Of a DNA stretch of 64,000 nt, positions 30,260-43,551 are shown in pieces. The first letter of the stretch is position 1; every line of letters starts with the position of its first letter. The position numbers and the translations under genes were made by a program. The notes beneath the pieces were generated by a model. The model was given only the letters and a program-made list of their open reading frames with translations, was not told where the DNA came from and searched no databases. Source of the DNA: Neurospora crassa OR74A. Its lineage: Eukaryota > Ascomycota > Sordariomycetes > Sordariales > Sordariaceae. The DNA is taken from assembly GCF_000182925.2 (NCBI RefSeq), contig NC_026501.1, positions 4,257,917 to 4,321,916 of the forward strand. The letters are read 5' to 3'.

Positions 30260-31398
30260 ATGTTCAAACCACGGGATATCGAAGCCTACCGGCGCGATGA
30301 GAAACTCGGCCACAAAATGCTTACGCCCGAAGAGAGGATAAGGCTGCTCAAGGTACGTCTGCTCCTGATGCGTCATGGCTTAGAGAGTTGACTGCTAACC
30401 TTTGGGATAGCCCTATCTGCCTTCGCCCCCTTTGCACCCCTCGGAGCAAGCCAGCAAACGAGCAATGGAAGAGCAACAGAGGCTAGGAGTACGGCGCTTT
30501 CTGAAGACGCACTGGCACCTGCTGGTCTTTACTATTATACATGCTCTGTTCTCGCTCTACATCCGAATCCGCCAAGCATACCACCAAGTCTTCAACAAAG
30601 TGTCTTCCATTTATCACCACCACCACCGAGCGCCCGATCTGATTTACAACGATGTCAAGGACCTGCGAAGGCTACCAAACCACCTAAGTGTTATCTTGAC
30701 CTTGGACGAGGACGCTAGAGGCGGTACCGGCCTGGCCAAGCTGATTGAGGAAGCTTCGGACATTGCTGCTTGGTGCGCAAGTGCCCGGATTCCTCAGCTA
30801 TCCATTTATGAAAAAACCGGTACGTGGATCTTCCACCACGGAGCCTGACTCCAACTCCAAAGCTAAGAAAGAAAAGACTAACATCATTTCCCGCCAATCA
30901 GGAACATTGAAGGGTTATCTTCCTCGCGTTCACAGATCCATGACACAAAAGCTTGCCGCATACTTCGGACCGAACACTCCCGGCATTGGGATCAGAGCGC
31001 CTCACTGTCCTTCGATGGAGACGGCCCCAACTCTTGCCGCAAGCCGTAGCGAGAACGATGGCATCAAGCATCTCTCAGTCATGATTCTATCAGCGGAGGA
31101 CGGCCGCGATTCCATAGTCGATCTCACCAAAACCCTCGCTGATATGTCTCAGCGGGGCAAGATTTCGACTTCGGATATCACAATTGAGCTAGTCGATGCG
31201 GAGTTGAGCGAGAGTGTCATGGGCGAACCGGACCTCCTTCTTTTGTTTGGTCCCCGTGTCGAACTGGTTGGCTATCCTCCATGGCAAGTTCGCTTGACTG
31301 AGATCTCTCATGTCCAGGACAATGAGGGGGTCAATTATCAGGTTTTCTATCGGGGACTTTTGAAGTATGCCGGCGCACAAATGCGCTGGGGAAGGTAG
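30260..31398 (+). CDS. nus1: Dehydrodolichyl diphosphate synthase complex subunit Nus1
   Basis: Three exons (30,260–30,352; 30,411–30,819; 30,902–31,398) with introns of 58 nt (GTACGT…GCTAACC…GATAG) and 82 nt (GTACGT…GACTAAC…TCAG) give 332 residues with in-frame junctions. A membrane segment lies at about 66–84 (HLLVFTIIHALFSLYI). A cis-prenyltransferase-like fold follows (LRRLPNHLSVILTLDED onward). The protein ends in …MRWGR, which contains the C-terminal RxG motif the NgBR/Nus1 subunit contributes to the shared active site. Known role: with the Rer2/Srt1-type subunit it makes the polyprenyl chain of dolichol for ER glycosylation. The family's missing catalytic Asp motif is consistent with the non-catalytic subunit. 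Confidence 0.92.
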
Positions 31399-32054
31399 AA
31401 CCGAGCTGTGCCAGGTGGTCAGTGGCTGGAACCCGAATGCGATCGACTTAATCGAGTGACGGAGTGATTGGATTCAACTGGCGGTTAACACATGAGGTTT
31501 ATAGATTTTCGACTCTGCAAGCATGCGAGCGGGGAATGTTTATCTGTTCATTATTATTCTATCTGGTGCATTGGAAGTTTCCTCAGCCGAAAGGGGATGT
31601 CTGCTATTCGGGTGGAGAGAGATTTGATTGAGCCGGAGACAAGAGTGAACTGGGAGAAAGATTTTGATCACCCAAAAATGGCTCGCGACTCGGACTGGCT
31701 GAAATAAAGAAACAGTATTAGAATGGAATATGTAAGGAGATGCAATGGTCAATATCAAAAGGACAGGACTGAAGTGGTCGGCTCAGGACATATGCCTGCA
31801 TCAGCCACTCATGACGTTCCGCTACCATGCAGCCTTGTCCTAAAAGGCAGAGGTAAGATGATTCAGCCACACCTTGGTGTGGGGCTCTCTGTTTATTGCA
31901 GTTTAGCCTTGCGGTTGCCCCGTAACAAAGTTTCACTTCATTCGCCCAATTTGTATTTTACGAAAGGTGAGTTGAGCTCCCAAAAAGACAGGACACTCCA
32001 CCAATCCACTGGACACAGTAGTGTATTGAGTTATCTAAACCAGTTTCACTAACC
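31399..32054. other. Intergenic region between nus1 and trm5
   Basis: Both flanking genes are on the + strand. It holds the nus1 3' flank and trm5 promoter. Short ORFs only; nothing specific recognised. Confidence 0.5.
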
Positions 32055-33749
32055 ATGTCTCAATCAGAAAAGGAAAACCAGGGGAGTGGGGAAGGGAAGA
32101 CTCAAGATATGGCCATTTTCAGCCCACCCGTAGTTCGTTCAGGCGCTGGCGCCCTCAACCGGGCTCTGTTCACAAAGACTGTCAACCTGGCTGCCGCCGC
32201 CGTTAACGATAACCGTCTTATATCCAAGTACAGAAAAGAGCTTGAGCACAGCAAGGAGCTCTTGCGCCAGGACAGACTGTCTCCTATTGTGAACCACCCA
32301 GACAAGGCCCTCGCCGACCAGGGAAAGAAATGCCTGCTTCTTAGCCCCAACGTCAAGGCACCAGGTTAGAAAAATCATGGCCATCAAAAACATAATCGAA
32401 GACTAATCATCTTGTCTGCTTTTTTCTTTCTTTCAGAACCAGAGACTTGGGGGGCTGCTCTCAAGGAAGGTGTCCAGAAGAAGGAGTTGTCTGTTATTCC
32501 TTATGAGCTCCAGCTCAACTATGACTACTGGACATATCGTATGAAACCTGTATCAAGACCCTCCTCATACCAGTTTCACTTAATTAACGGTTGCCTGCAG
32601 ATGATATCATCACCTCTATTCTTCCAGAGGAACTTCACGACGATATCCCCTCTGGCTTCAACACCGCTGGCCATGTCGGTGAGTTGAGAATGGACACTGG
32701 CCTGCCCTTCTCTCAGCTTGTTGTTCTAACCAGAGTCCAGCCCACATGAACCTACGCGAGCGTTACATCCCCTACAAGAAGGTGATTGCCGAGGTCATCC
32801 TGGACAAGACCACCAACATCCGAACCGTCATCAACAAGGTTGACAATGTCGGAGCCGAATCCGAGTTCAGGACCTTCCAGTATGAGGTTTTGGCTGGTCC
32901 CGACGACATGCAGGTTCAGGTCACCGAGAACGCCTGCTCTTTCGAGTTTGACTACTCAAAGGTGTACTGGAACAGCAAGCTGGAAGCGGAGCATCGCAGG
33001 CTCATCAACATGTTCGAGCCCGGCGAGGTAGTGTGTGATGTCATGGCTGGCATAGGCCCCTTTGCGGTTCCGGCTGGCAAGAAGGGCGTCTTTGTTTGGG
33101 CTAACGACATGAATCCCGAGAGCAACAAGTACATGCAGGTGGCCATCAACAGGAACAAGGTATGATCTTTTCCATCATCACAGATCCTGCTTTCTGGTTT
33201 TTTTTGGGGGGGATCTAACCTAGCACCCAGGTCTCGCAATACGTCCGCCCCATCTGCGAAGACGGCCGGACCTTCATCCACCACGCCGCCGACTCAGTCC
33301 TCGAAGCCCACAAGAACGGCGAGCACGTCCTCATCGCCCCCAAGCCGCCCTCGCGCGCCAAGAAGGCTCCCAAGCCCGAGCCCAAGCGCGTCGACATCCC
33401 GCCCACCATCTCGCACTTCGTCATGAACCTGCCCGCCACCGCCATCGAGTTCCTGGGTTGCTACCGCGGTGTGTACGCCGGCCACGAGGACCTTTTCTCT
33501 GCCGAGAGCGGTCGCAAACTGCCCCTCGTGCACGTCCACTGCTTCTCCTTCAAGGCTGATGATGAGACACCCCTCAACGATATTTGTGAGAGGATCACCA
33601 AGTATCTGGGCTTCCCTGTCAAACCGGGTAATCCGGATGTCGAGGGCGAGGTGGCGGTTCATGATGTTAGGGATGTGGCGCCGGCTAAGAGAATGTTTTG
33701 CGCTAGCTTCAGGATTCCGAGGGAGGTTGCATTTGCGGAGAGAGTTTAA
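32055..33749 (+). CDS. trm5: tRNA (guanine37-N1)-methyltransferase Trm5
   Basis: Five exons (32,055–32,364; 32,437–32,538; 32,601–32,678; 32,741–33,159; 33,231–33,749) give 475 residues with all four junctions in frame. The introns are 72, 62, 62 and 71 nt with GT–AG ends. Family landmarks are HVAHMNLRERYIPYK (about 161–175), the SAM-binding DVMAGIGPFAVPA (about 263–275), ANDMNP (about 284–289) and MNLPA (about 368–372) in place of the NPPx-like catalytic motif. Known role: methylates G37 next to the anticodon of cytosolic and mitochondrial tRNAs, and starts wybutosine synthesis on tRNA-Phe. The ATG at 32,055 is followed by a polar N-terminus without a clear mitochondrial presequence. An upstream or alternative start for a mitochondrial form is not visible. 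Confidence 0.95.
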
Positions 33750-35018
33750 GGTAGCGATTTTGCGGCTTTTGCCAACTGGATGGCTGGACGGCCGGCTACT
33801 GGACGCTCTGCCTAAGTGATCGGTGGTCTATGGCTTTTCAAAGTTGACTTTGGTCCATTGCAAGCTGGAAGAGGATGGATGGATACCCCGTATATTACGG
33901 AAACGCTTGGGAAAGAGGTCTTGACGTTCGTCGGCGATCTTGGGGGACTTCTACGTTTACCTAGTCAAAAACTATCTTGCCCAGGTTGCGCTGTGAGCTA
34001 GCTGGGAAAAGGAACAAGTTCAAGAGACATGTGTGACTGACTCGGAGGCAAGGGGATTCATCGTCATCCTCAACAAGTTTGTGTCATTCGAGTATCACCG
34101 TGACTGAATGAGAGCAACAACGAAGGCAATGACAAACCTTTGACACTACTACTACTTCCGCCGAATGAGTTAAGGAAATCGACACGAAGACACGTGGCTA
34201 GTGAACCGAATCTCGCGGGTCATCCCGCTGTACGGCCGACTCCAGTCAGTCGTCTTGACTCGATTCTCTTGGTAGTCTCTCCACTTCATCTCAGTTTCGC
34301 TAGAAAAGTGTTGGAGTGTGAAAGGTGATGATGATGTGATCGATGGGCACACTCTCGGGGGTGTGTATTGAGAGAAGAGAGCGGGCGCTAGTGTCATTCA
34401 TATCCACCTCAGCTTTCCTCCTACTACAACATTGGACAACGCGGGCATGTGATGAAGGAAGGGAGGAAAGCTTGATGGACGATAGACAGGTACCGGTGTT
34501 AGAATCCCTGCTTCAAGACTAGCATGTTTTTGTCATGGCTGAACACGGTCTCAATCGCCATCTCGTGATTCGTTTCGTTTTATTTCCCCTGTCGAAGTCG
34601 TCATCGGTCGATAACCGTTAGCTACTTCCCCCTAACCTGTAGGTACTAGGTCTTGCTGTATAGAGGTATGGATGTTATCAGTCGGTCAACCGCTCCGGTA
34701 ACGGTGAAACATTCAATCTCCATATTGAAACCCTGCTTCTCGTCTTCTTTTATCTGCTTCTGCATGACCGTCGGGGATCTACGTCTAGGTTTTAGTTTAG
34801 TGTTGGCTTTATTTCCGACTCAGGTACCTAGCGAGCCTATTTGGCCATGCCACGAAGTCAAACGGCGTCGCTTGGCGGTCTGGCTTTCCCCCTTCCCATT
34901 TCATCCATTCCGGTACTTGAACTTTCTTATCCATAGAGGTAGCGATGCAGCACTGTTAGCCATTGAACCTTCCTGCTTCATGATTGCTCGGGGCAAAGAA
35001 GGGGATGGGAGAGTGTAT

Positions 35019-35074
35019 TTTCCTTTTCTTTTTTTTTTTCTTTTTTTTCTTTTTCTTCTTTTTTTTTTTTCTTT
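35019..35074. repeat. T-rich homopolymer/CT tract
   Basis: Runs of 8–12 T interrupted by single C bases over about 55 bp. Low complexity. Confidence 0.85.
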
Positions 35075-38000
35075 GTTGAGTGGGTGTGGGATGGTGGTGA
35101 TGTCCAGAAGGACATGCCATGGAAGGAACCACTTAAAAGCGACACTGGCCTAAAAGTTGAAGCCCTGTACTTTACCTGCAACTAAGTAGAGGTAGCTTCC
35201 ACAGCTTCTCAAGTGGAAGCCAGAGGTTCTGAATTACACTGATCCTGCACAGCCGGAGGAGCTGCCTTGTCCTTAGCACTTTCCGTTTCTCTCCAGGAAG
35301 CCTTCAAGATTTTGAACTGTGTTGAATTCTGGTTAAGTCTCCCGTCTTTGCCGATCTCAACCTCTTCCCATTGCAGAGAGTTGGCAAGTGCAGACGACGG
35401 AAACCGGCGAGCATTGGCCAACAGGTGGTGTGAACTGGAAGTGATGCTTGCGATAGCACTCAACGGTCCTCTTCGGTTATTGCACTTTGGATGGCTACGT
35501 CCGCGCTAGGGAATGATACCCTGGATGCTTCTGCAGTACAAATAGACTCACGAACGCTCATTACAATTCTCGACACCCAGTGCTTCGATGCCGATACGTG
35601 GCATACGTGATCCAATTCGTTTGCCATGTTCCTTCCCTAAGTATGTAGTCGTCATGTTTTCGCAAAGTCTAGCGATATGCAAGGTCCACAAGACACTGGG
35701 TTCCACCGCGAGCCTCAAGTGCTTGGCCCTTTTGATTGAGATCCTGTGTGCATCAATTGGATTAAACACACGTCCGAACCGGCGGGTGAGCTCATGTGCC
35801 GTCGAAGTAGGTATCTCTTGGCTGGCATCTACCTGCCACTATCTTTGTATTGCACGCATCGGCCCGAGGGTGGGCTGGAAGAAACATGCCATCACCACAT
35901 ATGAAGCTGGAGCAAGTCAAGATCGGATAGTGGACATATCGATTGATCAAGAAGGGGAACCATCATTGGGTGTTATCAGCGAAAAAGTTCGAGCTTCCTT
36001 GGTACCATAGTAGTCGATAGATAGATGGACGGACACCTCTATATAGATGAGCGGGTGGTGGTGTGGTGGTAGAGATTTAGATTGCTTGCATGTCTCGGTC
36101 AACGCATGGCGTTTCGTCAGTGCACCTCGGCGTGTGCGCATGTGTCTTTTTAGTGCAGTTGTATTATCTTCTAGGTAGGTATGTAATGGTGTTGTTGTGT
36201 TCCGTGGGACGTCGGAAAATCCATGTTGTGTTGGTGTAATGGGAATTGATGAATCTGTCGATACACATTACCGGTAAGGGTCAATCAGTGTCTTGCCGCG
36301 TAACTGACTGCTTATGTCTTGACGACTTGCATACCTGCTACTGTTGGTAGTCCTGGAATCAACAAGGTGTGCGGTGCTTGGTGTCACGAACAGTTCTCTA
36401 TACATGGGTTATGCGGAAGCTATAGTTCTTCAACGTCCACATGTCTGTGACTAGCCGGCTAGTCAATGTTTTCAGTTGATTATCAAGGAAAAGGAGATGA
36501 CATTCTTTATGGGACAATAATGTGTGGTCAAAGGGTGTTCTCAAAAGCCAACGTTCGTCAGTCTCTCGTCAGTCCTTATCGCGAACTTACCTCGTTAATT
36601 AACAGGTTATTCGTGATGCCCTTGATGCTGCAAAGATCCTTGCGGAAATCCCTGGAGAATAGGCGGTCCCCCAAAACTTACCGACCAATGGAGACGCGGA
36701 AAGAAGGCTAGAAGAGGATATGTGCGCGAGTGAAATTGAAAGTCAAGGGAAGAGGAGGGAGGATTACTGACTACACAAACTGTAAAATAGGGCCGGAGAG
36801 AATCTCCCTCTCCTCAGGCTGTCAAATTCGGCTCGAATGATGTTCACCCCAACTAGGGCAGTATATGAGGGTAGGAACTGATGCAACGAGACTCCCCGGA
36901 AATGCAGTCAATGGTCAATGAGGCAGGCACATCGTGGTTGATGGCAGGGTGTGGTAGTATCAATACCCAAGGATAATCACATCCGCGGGCCGAGTTCGCA
37001 TACCCGCATGTCTTTGTGCTCGTTGAACTCAGTTATCTGATAGTGCACTGCACATTTACACAAAATCTTCTGAACAGTGTATGGTGTGCACAGTATTTTG
37101 TGGAGGGTACGGAGAAAAAGTATCACATATCACATTACATGCAGCAATACTAGTAAAAGGACCATGTATGTGATGGCAAGGAACTAGGGGACGTTGTATG
37201 CAAAGGAATACCAACTCGGTGGCCGGGTGACGGCCCAAGTGCGGTGATAAGGGACGGGCGGGAGCTATCGAAGTCGTCATGAATGTCTTGAAAGACTGGT
37301 TAGACATTGTTGACTACACGGGGCGGGGAAAGAAACGGTGAAAGCAAAGCAAGATAGGGCAGGGAAAGATAAAATTCGAGACAACCGGGTTTCCTGTTGC
37401 TTGACGATGTTCCAGAAGGACAACAAAGGAACCGATAGGGGAACAAGGGGTCTAGACTCTAGAAGAGGTACTCCTTCGCGGTACCCTTCCATTCCGATCT
37501 CATCTGTCAATGTCCCTTCGCTTCCGTGTGTACCGCTTCCGTCCCGCTGATGATCACCGAATCCTCTTCCGGGATGGGGAACAATGAGCGGCTTTTTGAG
37601 TAGATGGCGCGTTTATGAAGTCTTATCGGACCTAAGTATCTCTAAAGTTGGGTGGAGGATGATTGGCCAATCACCGGCATCCAAACGCTCTAGCTGAGAC
37701 CGAGTACGGCAAGTCAACACTCAAATGGTGACCATGAGTCGAGTCCATCGGTCAGCGTTTCAATGCCTTGGAATTCAGCTTCAAAGGATGAAGCATTTCA
37801 TTGGTTAGATGACTGCACGGTTTCTTCTTCCAATTATGAGGAGCTCCTGTACAAACGGCAGAGATGGTGTTAGAATATTGCACGACTCGTTATCAGTTCC
37901 TCCGTACATTAAACCCGTAGCTGGTAGAACATGAGGATAAGAACTTGTTGACGGTGGATATTGGCAAGAGCCGCAGTTATCATTTAATTCGATCAAAGAT

Positions 38001-40334
38001 GAGCGGATGAATACCTTCTGGAGTTGTAGGTATGTACTTCCTCACCTGCGGGTCAAACCTACCCAGAAGAAAAGAAAGATGGAAGGACCCGTCGATGATG
38101 ACATTGAGAAGATCCTGAAATATATTATTATTGCAGGCGTAGAACTAAGGCAAAGGAAGGCTCCAAACCTTTACCCGTCACCTCATACCGAAGTCTTTCG
38201 TCCTCAGGCCCTCAACCAAGCACGGTAAATAGGGTGATGTCAGAAGTCCCGACTTGCCGGTTCGGTTCCCCATGCTGTCATTCCATGTTCGTTCGACCAT
38301 CGGTTCGGCTCAGTTCGTCCGAGCGACCAACCACCTTGCCCATGGCCGTTTTACTTACTCCATATGTTTAGCAATTTTTGGATTTATCACTGAACCCGTG
38401 AGATTCTAAATATATGCAGAGGTAGGTATAAAGTTTGCTATATCCGGCCACTGGGGTTTAATCTTGGCATTCGAGATTTCGATTTACCCTCTGACGACAT
38501 TGTGCTGCTCTGCCGCTTTGTTTGGTCGTTGATCGGTAGAGCAATCCCTATATGAATAGCAGTCAGCAGTTTTGGATCGCTATTCTTTGCCCTTCATTCC
38601 GTTTATCAGTGGCCCTTGATATAGGACTAAGTACTTATCTCAATTCCACTTGGGGCTGTCCAGTTGGAACAGGTGGGGTTCACCTACCAGCATCTACTTC
38701 ATTAACCTATGCGTGTACTGCGATTAGGATCCATGTTACTTTCTTGTGTAACGCAAGTGTACGGTTGATGCCTACCTTCTCTGTCGGGCAGTAGCAATTG
38801 CGCTTCCGTAGCCAGTTGATATGTGCTCCTGTATCTCTTGGGGTTGTGAAGCCATGCCGTTCCTGACCTGAAGAAATAGATACCCTTCACGGTAACAATT
38901 CTGGTCCCTTCATACCGGAACAATCCTCATTTCTCGTTTCCGGGCATTTGTTCTCGCCTTGAGGTCCGGTGCTGGTCCCATAGAAAGTAAGTTTATGATA
39001 TCTGGGTGATCAACTCCTGATAGGCTTGCGTGTTCAAGACACAGTGTGGTTGGCGCTTGCAGGCTTTGGAGAAGCTTTTTGAGCGAGCCTCGAACTTTCA
39101 ACTTGATACCTCCTTTACATCTCCTGGGCTGCCAATCTGAGCGCGTATGCTAATTGCTGTTATGTTAAGGTACCTGTTGGGGAGGGTGGGGAGGTGGCTT
39201 TCTATTTGTTTTCAACTCTGCTTTAATGCCGACAACTACTGTCGGCCAGCTTGGGTTGATGAAAGCCAAGAAAGTGCTGCCGACGTCGTCATCACCTCAT
39301 CTTGTCTTTACCTCCGCCCTTCAACCGATAGCGAGCATAAGTACTGCATAAAAACCGAGGGATCACCATACCCGCTCACCCGAAAAACATGTTGATGGAT
39401 AATGATGCCGATTACAGCATAGAGCAGAATCTATGCAAATCTATGTATCCTGGAAGGCTGTGTATATAGCCGATCGGTTTCAACTGGTTTCTCGGACCCA
39501 GCTCGTGGATCGCTCCACACATTCCGCAATTTAACGCCCCGTGGTACACCACAGACACTGCATGGAAGAATGAAATGGGGTGGCGGTGGAGTTTCTGGGG
39601 ATCAAAGTCCGGGGTAACCGCCTTAACAGGTCAAGAAATTTGCTCCCGTGACGACGAATCCCCAGGCTCAACACCATGGTTTCCTCTTTGGCAACCCAAG
39701 CCCATACGCTGGTTTGACGGGCATGGGCTCACGGATTATCCGATTCTGCCGGGGTGAGGGTGCCAAACCACTGCAAATCACTTGTCGTGAGTTGCGAGCG
39801 CTGCTTGTTGCTTGCTAACTGCCGGTACAACCAAGTAGGTAGTCTAACTATCTAATTAACAGGTCACGAGCATCTCCAGATCTCCTTTCGTATACTTGGG
39901 GCGGGTTTCAGTTGTCAAAAGCGGGGTAGATTGGGCATGTACTTCCAAATGTGCATCTTGAAGGGCTTAATGCATGTCAGCCCCTTTCAGAGGTCGGGGT
40001 GCTCTAGAAGAAGCCTGGTTCGAGAACAATAAGCCCTTTTTTTTGTCACACTTGTTACTTACGTGATAGGGCAGCGCGGAAACATGGACAGAATTATCGA
40101 TCAAACGTGCAGTTTTTCGCTCTTCTTCTGTTCGGCAACGGCACTGGATGTTTGACGAGTTCGCCGGGCGAAGCCATGATGACCATGATCCATATCCAAA
40201 CGCTACCATCTGGCCGAGGGAAATCCTTTCTTGACGCCGGGAGAAGTCGGAGCAACGCAGGTAGATTTTGGTCGAGCATGTTTGAATATGAACATGCCGT
40301 TCCGTCGGCAGGTGTTTCCATATCATGTGCCAAC

Positions 40335-40454
40335 CTCAAGGGACAGACCGCAGGCAGTGTATGAAAATGCTAAATTGCCGAGTTGCTTGCATCAGCTCAA
40401 GGGACAGACCGCAGGCAGTGTATGAAAATGCTAAATTGCCGAGTTGCTTGCATC
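40335..40454. repeat. Perfect 61-bp tandem duplication
   Basis: A 61-bp unit at 40,335–40,395 is repeated directly at 40,396–40,454 with 59 identical bases. The copies are adjoining and identical, so the duplication is recent. The unit length is not a multiple of three, which argues against coding use. Confidence 0.95.
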
Positions 40455-41912
40455 GATGTCGTCTTGGGGGTCTCGGTCGTTCTCGGTTTTCTGGAAGGGA
40501 GGGATGTGCAGATGGGCGAAGAAGTGTCGAAGTGGGAAAGGCCGAACTTGTCCAAGCGAGGCCGGGCTGTTGTTCCCTGGCTCCCTCGCCGTGGGCCTCT
40601 GGAAGATCATGGATGGCAAGTACCTGGTGTACCTTACCAGTGTCCAGTACCTAGAGTAGCTCCTTCCTTCTAGACTCCCGGTACCGGTACATCACAGGTG
40701 GAGAATCTGCCCTGTGCTTGAAGAATCAAACTTCATCTGGGGTGACTCGAGAGTGTAGGTAGCGACGAGGGGCGACCAATGAGACACTGTCGGTCGACTG
40801 AGTGCCATCCAAGGTTGAGGTTGAAATTTTCTTCTGGATGGCCCTGATGACCAAAACGACCGTTCTCGAGTACCACTGTGCACCCCCATGACGGTCCGAA
40901 GCGCGGGGGTTGCCGTGCGACGTAACGGCCGGGGACTTTGAACAATTTCACAAGTTTACAGGCACGAGGGTGCTCTTTGCTCGACTTATCCGCCCGATTT
41001 TCGTCCCGTCTGTGCTGGTGCGGGGGTCGCAAGGTACGGCGCTCCGGAATAAGTCGAGATCGAGGCTGTCGTCTTTGAAAGTTAACATGTTCAACCTACC
41101 TGGAGTTTCTACTTCGGTGTAGCCGGAACTTTGTGACCGGTGAGCAAAGAGGTGACCCAAGGGCCTTGACAAGTTGACGGAGGGTGGCATCACAAATTGC
41201 CCTTGGTTGAACCCCCCAAACCCGCGGACGACTGAATTGAGCAAAGAAAAGCATGGAACCCGCACAGGCGCAATGCAATTTAAGGGACCGAGGACCGAGT
41301 TAATGAATGAAAGCATGAAACCAATGCTGGGATTGAACGCCTGGCGCCGGACAACAAACTCCCGTCTTTGTGACTAATGTGACTAAAGAGAAACAGCCGT
41401 TTGACCAGGCAGAGCAGTCGAGAAGGTCACATGGGCCAGGCGTGCCTTGATTGTCCCCTGTCCACCTCATCCCATTCCATCCGGACCATCCAGAACACTT
41501 CAGCTTCAACGTGGTGAAGCGGGCCAACCGCGAGCCTCCGTTATTCGTAGGTGGCCCCGAAGCTCACCCAAGTCACCAAAGTCACGAAAGACGGTCCTCG
41601 TCAATGTCCGCCGTGTCCGCGTTATCTCCCAGAAAACTTCAAAATGCCCTTCTCCATCAGGCCGTCTGACATTGCGGCAGGGCTTCCACGCTTCAACGTT
41701 AACGGATTCTCAGTCCCGACTCTCGAAACTCACTCATCACCTGGTGCCGGAAATTGCTTCATCAGATTTTGGACTCGCCTTGCCCCTTCTCGAGTTCACG
41801 CTTGCTTGGGCTTGTTCCTTTGGATGCACGGGCACTTCCAGACCGCCTCAGGTGCCGTTGTCTTGCTTCTCTCGACGTTCGGCAGCACACGGAATAGAGC
41901 AGCATTGAGGAC

Positions 41913-41915
<3 letters not shown>

Positions 41916-41956
<41 letters not shown>
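41916..41956. repeat. T41 homopolymer
   Basis: A run of forty-one T bases in the gene-poor region. It has the same length as the tract at 26,074. Confidence 0.9.
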
Positions 41957-42855
41957 CCTTTGCCTGCGTAGCTCGCTTCCTACCCTGAAATCCCTGCTCC
42001 TCATTTGGACGTCGTCCCCCAATCGCGAATCGCCGAGCGACTCTGGCAGGCTTTTTGGCCGCTGTACCCCAGTGCTTGTTGGGAATTGTACCTAGGGTAG
42101 GTATGTAATTCCATTTCTTTTCCCCAGATTGTTAGTACCGTAAGGTGAGGTTGATTTACTACGGTGACCAGCACTCAACAACCGCCAGTCATTTAATGCT
42201 CTTGCATACTTCTCGAAAAGTAAAGGTAGACAAGGCTGGAAATGAGCTTGTAGGTATACTATGGCTGTTTGCGAACTGTATGATCATGCTTTGGACCATC
42301 ACCTTACATAGTACACTGCGGTTAGCCCATCGTGACCTCTGACCCACATATAAGTCTGCAGTTGTCGAGAGGAGTGATCGTCCAGACTCTGGACGCCTTC
42401 CACATTCATTGGATGTCAAAAAATGCCATGTAGGATGTAGCTGCCTGGCTCTGCGGTCACTCACTGTACGGACCACATCCTACATTGCAGAGGTGGGCAT
42501 CTGTAAGAACAATATACGGTAGGTCGAGCACCTAAAGCCCGGTCTGTATAACATCTCGTCGTCAATAACAGGTGTTGATTGCCCATCGACAGCCTGTAGC
42601 TCTGCCATGCTCCCATTCACTTGGTTACCACCGTATGGCCGAGTTGTGCGACCGGCCGCGTAGGTATGTATGTTTGCAGCGACCTGATGACAAGCAGTCT
42701 GTGGTATAAAGCAGACATGCCACCCTCGACGTCGGCGGCGGAACCCCCATGCTCTGGCAACCTCAGCGCGACCTTGGTTGCCAGACCCGTGAGGTGAAGT
42801 GTAGCCTAGGTGTACACTAGGTACTTGCCCGCTCGCTGGAGGATAGGTACCTCTA

Positions 42856-43551
42856 ATGAGTGAATGGTACCTGGGCCCCAACAGCCGCCGAGCAACACAC
42901 GCCCCCCCGTCGACCAAGCAGCGACGAGCCCCTCCCACTGTCCGCCCACCGACCCACGACAACTATCCCACGTTCTCAGGTTCTGCCGTACACTGTGGAC
43001 AGGGGCGGCCGGACCAGGGCCTGCCCACCACGGACGACCACGGGCATTTCTTGGTACCCACACCCGCTTTTCTTTTAGTGCCTTTTCACTTAACTACTAC
43101 ACCCAACTTCCCTTTACACTCCGGTGGACCGGTCACCATACACCTGCACACCCTTTCAAAGGAACTTCTCTCTCCGTCCACCACCTCCCTTACGCAAACT
43201 CCTCCCTCTCTGGCTTTTCCGAACCCGGTGCGCTCACTGCTTGAGCCTCTCTTGTTTGTCTTTTTTTTTCTTGCCCTTGGGACTACGCTAGCCCATCATT
43301 ACCTTAGCAGCCTGTCGCCTGTGCCAGCCTTGCCCTGTCTTTTCGCGACATGCCCATGTCCCATCTTGATTGACGGCGCTATTCTTGCACCCACTACTGG
43401 CCCTCTTTGTTCGCGAGACTCGCTACGAGACCAAAGACCAAAGCGACGACAACCCAAATTTTGCGCCGAAATCCGACATCGCTTCGCCTCACCTCCTGTC
43501 CACGGGGTCCTTATGACGGACTTTTCTGGTCGCACGTTGGAGAAGGATTGA
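42856..43551 (+). other. Possible 231-codon upstream ORF in the Reg1-like leader
   Basis: An ATG-initiated ORF ends 43 bp before the Reg1-like start. Its product is Pro/Thr/Ser/Leu-rich with no domain, as expected from a C/T-rich leader read by chance. If the transcript starts upstream of 42,856 it would be a very long uORF. It is unlikely to be a gene in its own right. Confidence 0.2.

Noticed and set aside
34653-35153. 166-codon ORF in the gene-poor region
   Set aside because: It reads through a T/C homopolymer tract as Phe/Leu, giving a false membrane segment. No domain and no plausible splicing partners.
41290-41370. Possible minus-strand tRNA around GGCGTTCAATCCCAGC
   Set aside because: The T-arm stem does not pair (AGGCG against CCAGC) and there is no D-arm at the right distance.
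42480-42962. 160-codon minus-strand ORF near the Reg1-like leader
   Set aside because: It overlaps the C/T-rich leader on the opposite strand. Arg/Gly-rich with no domain.
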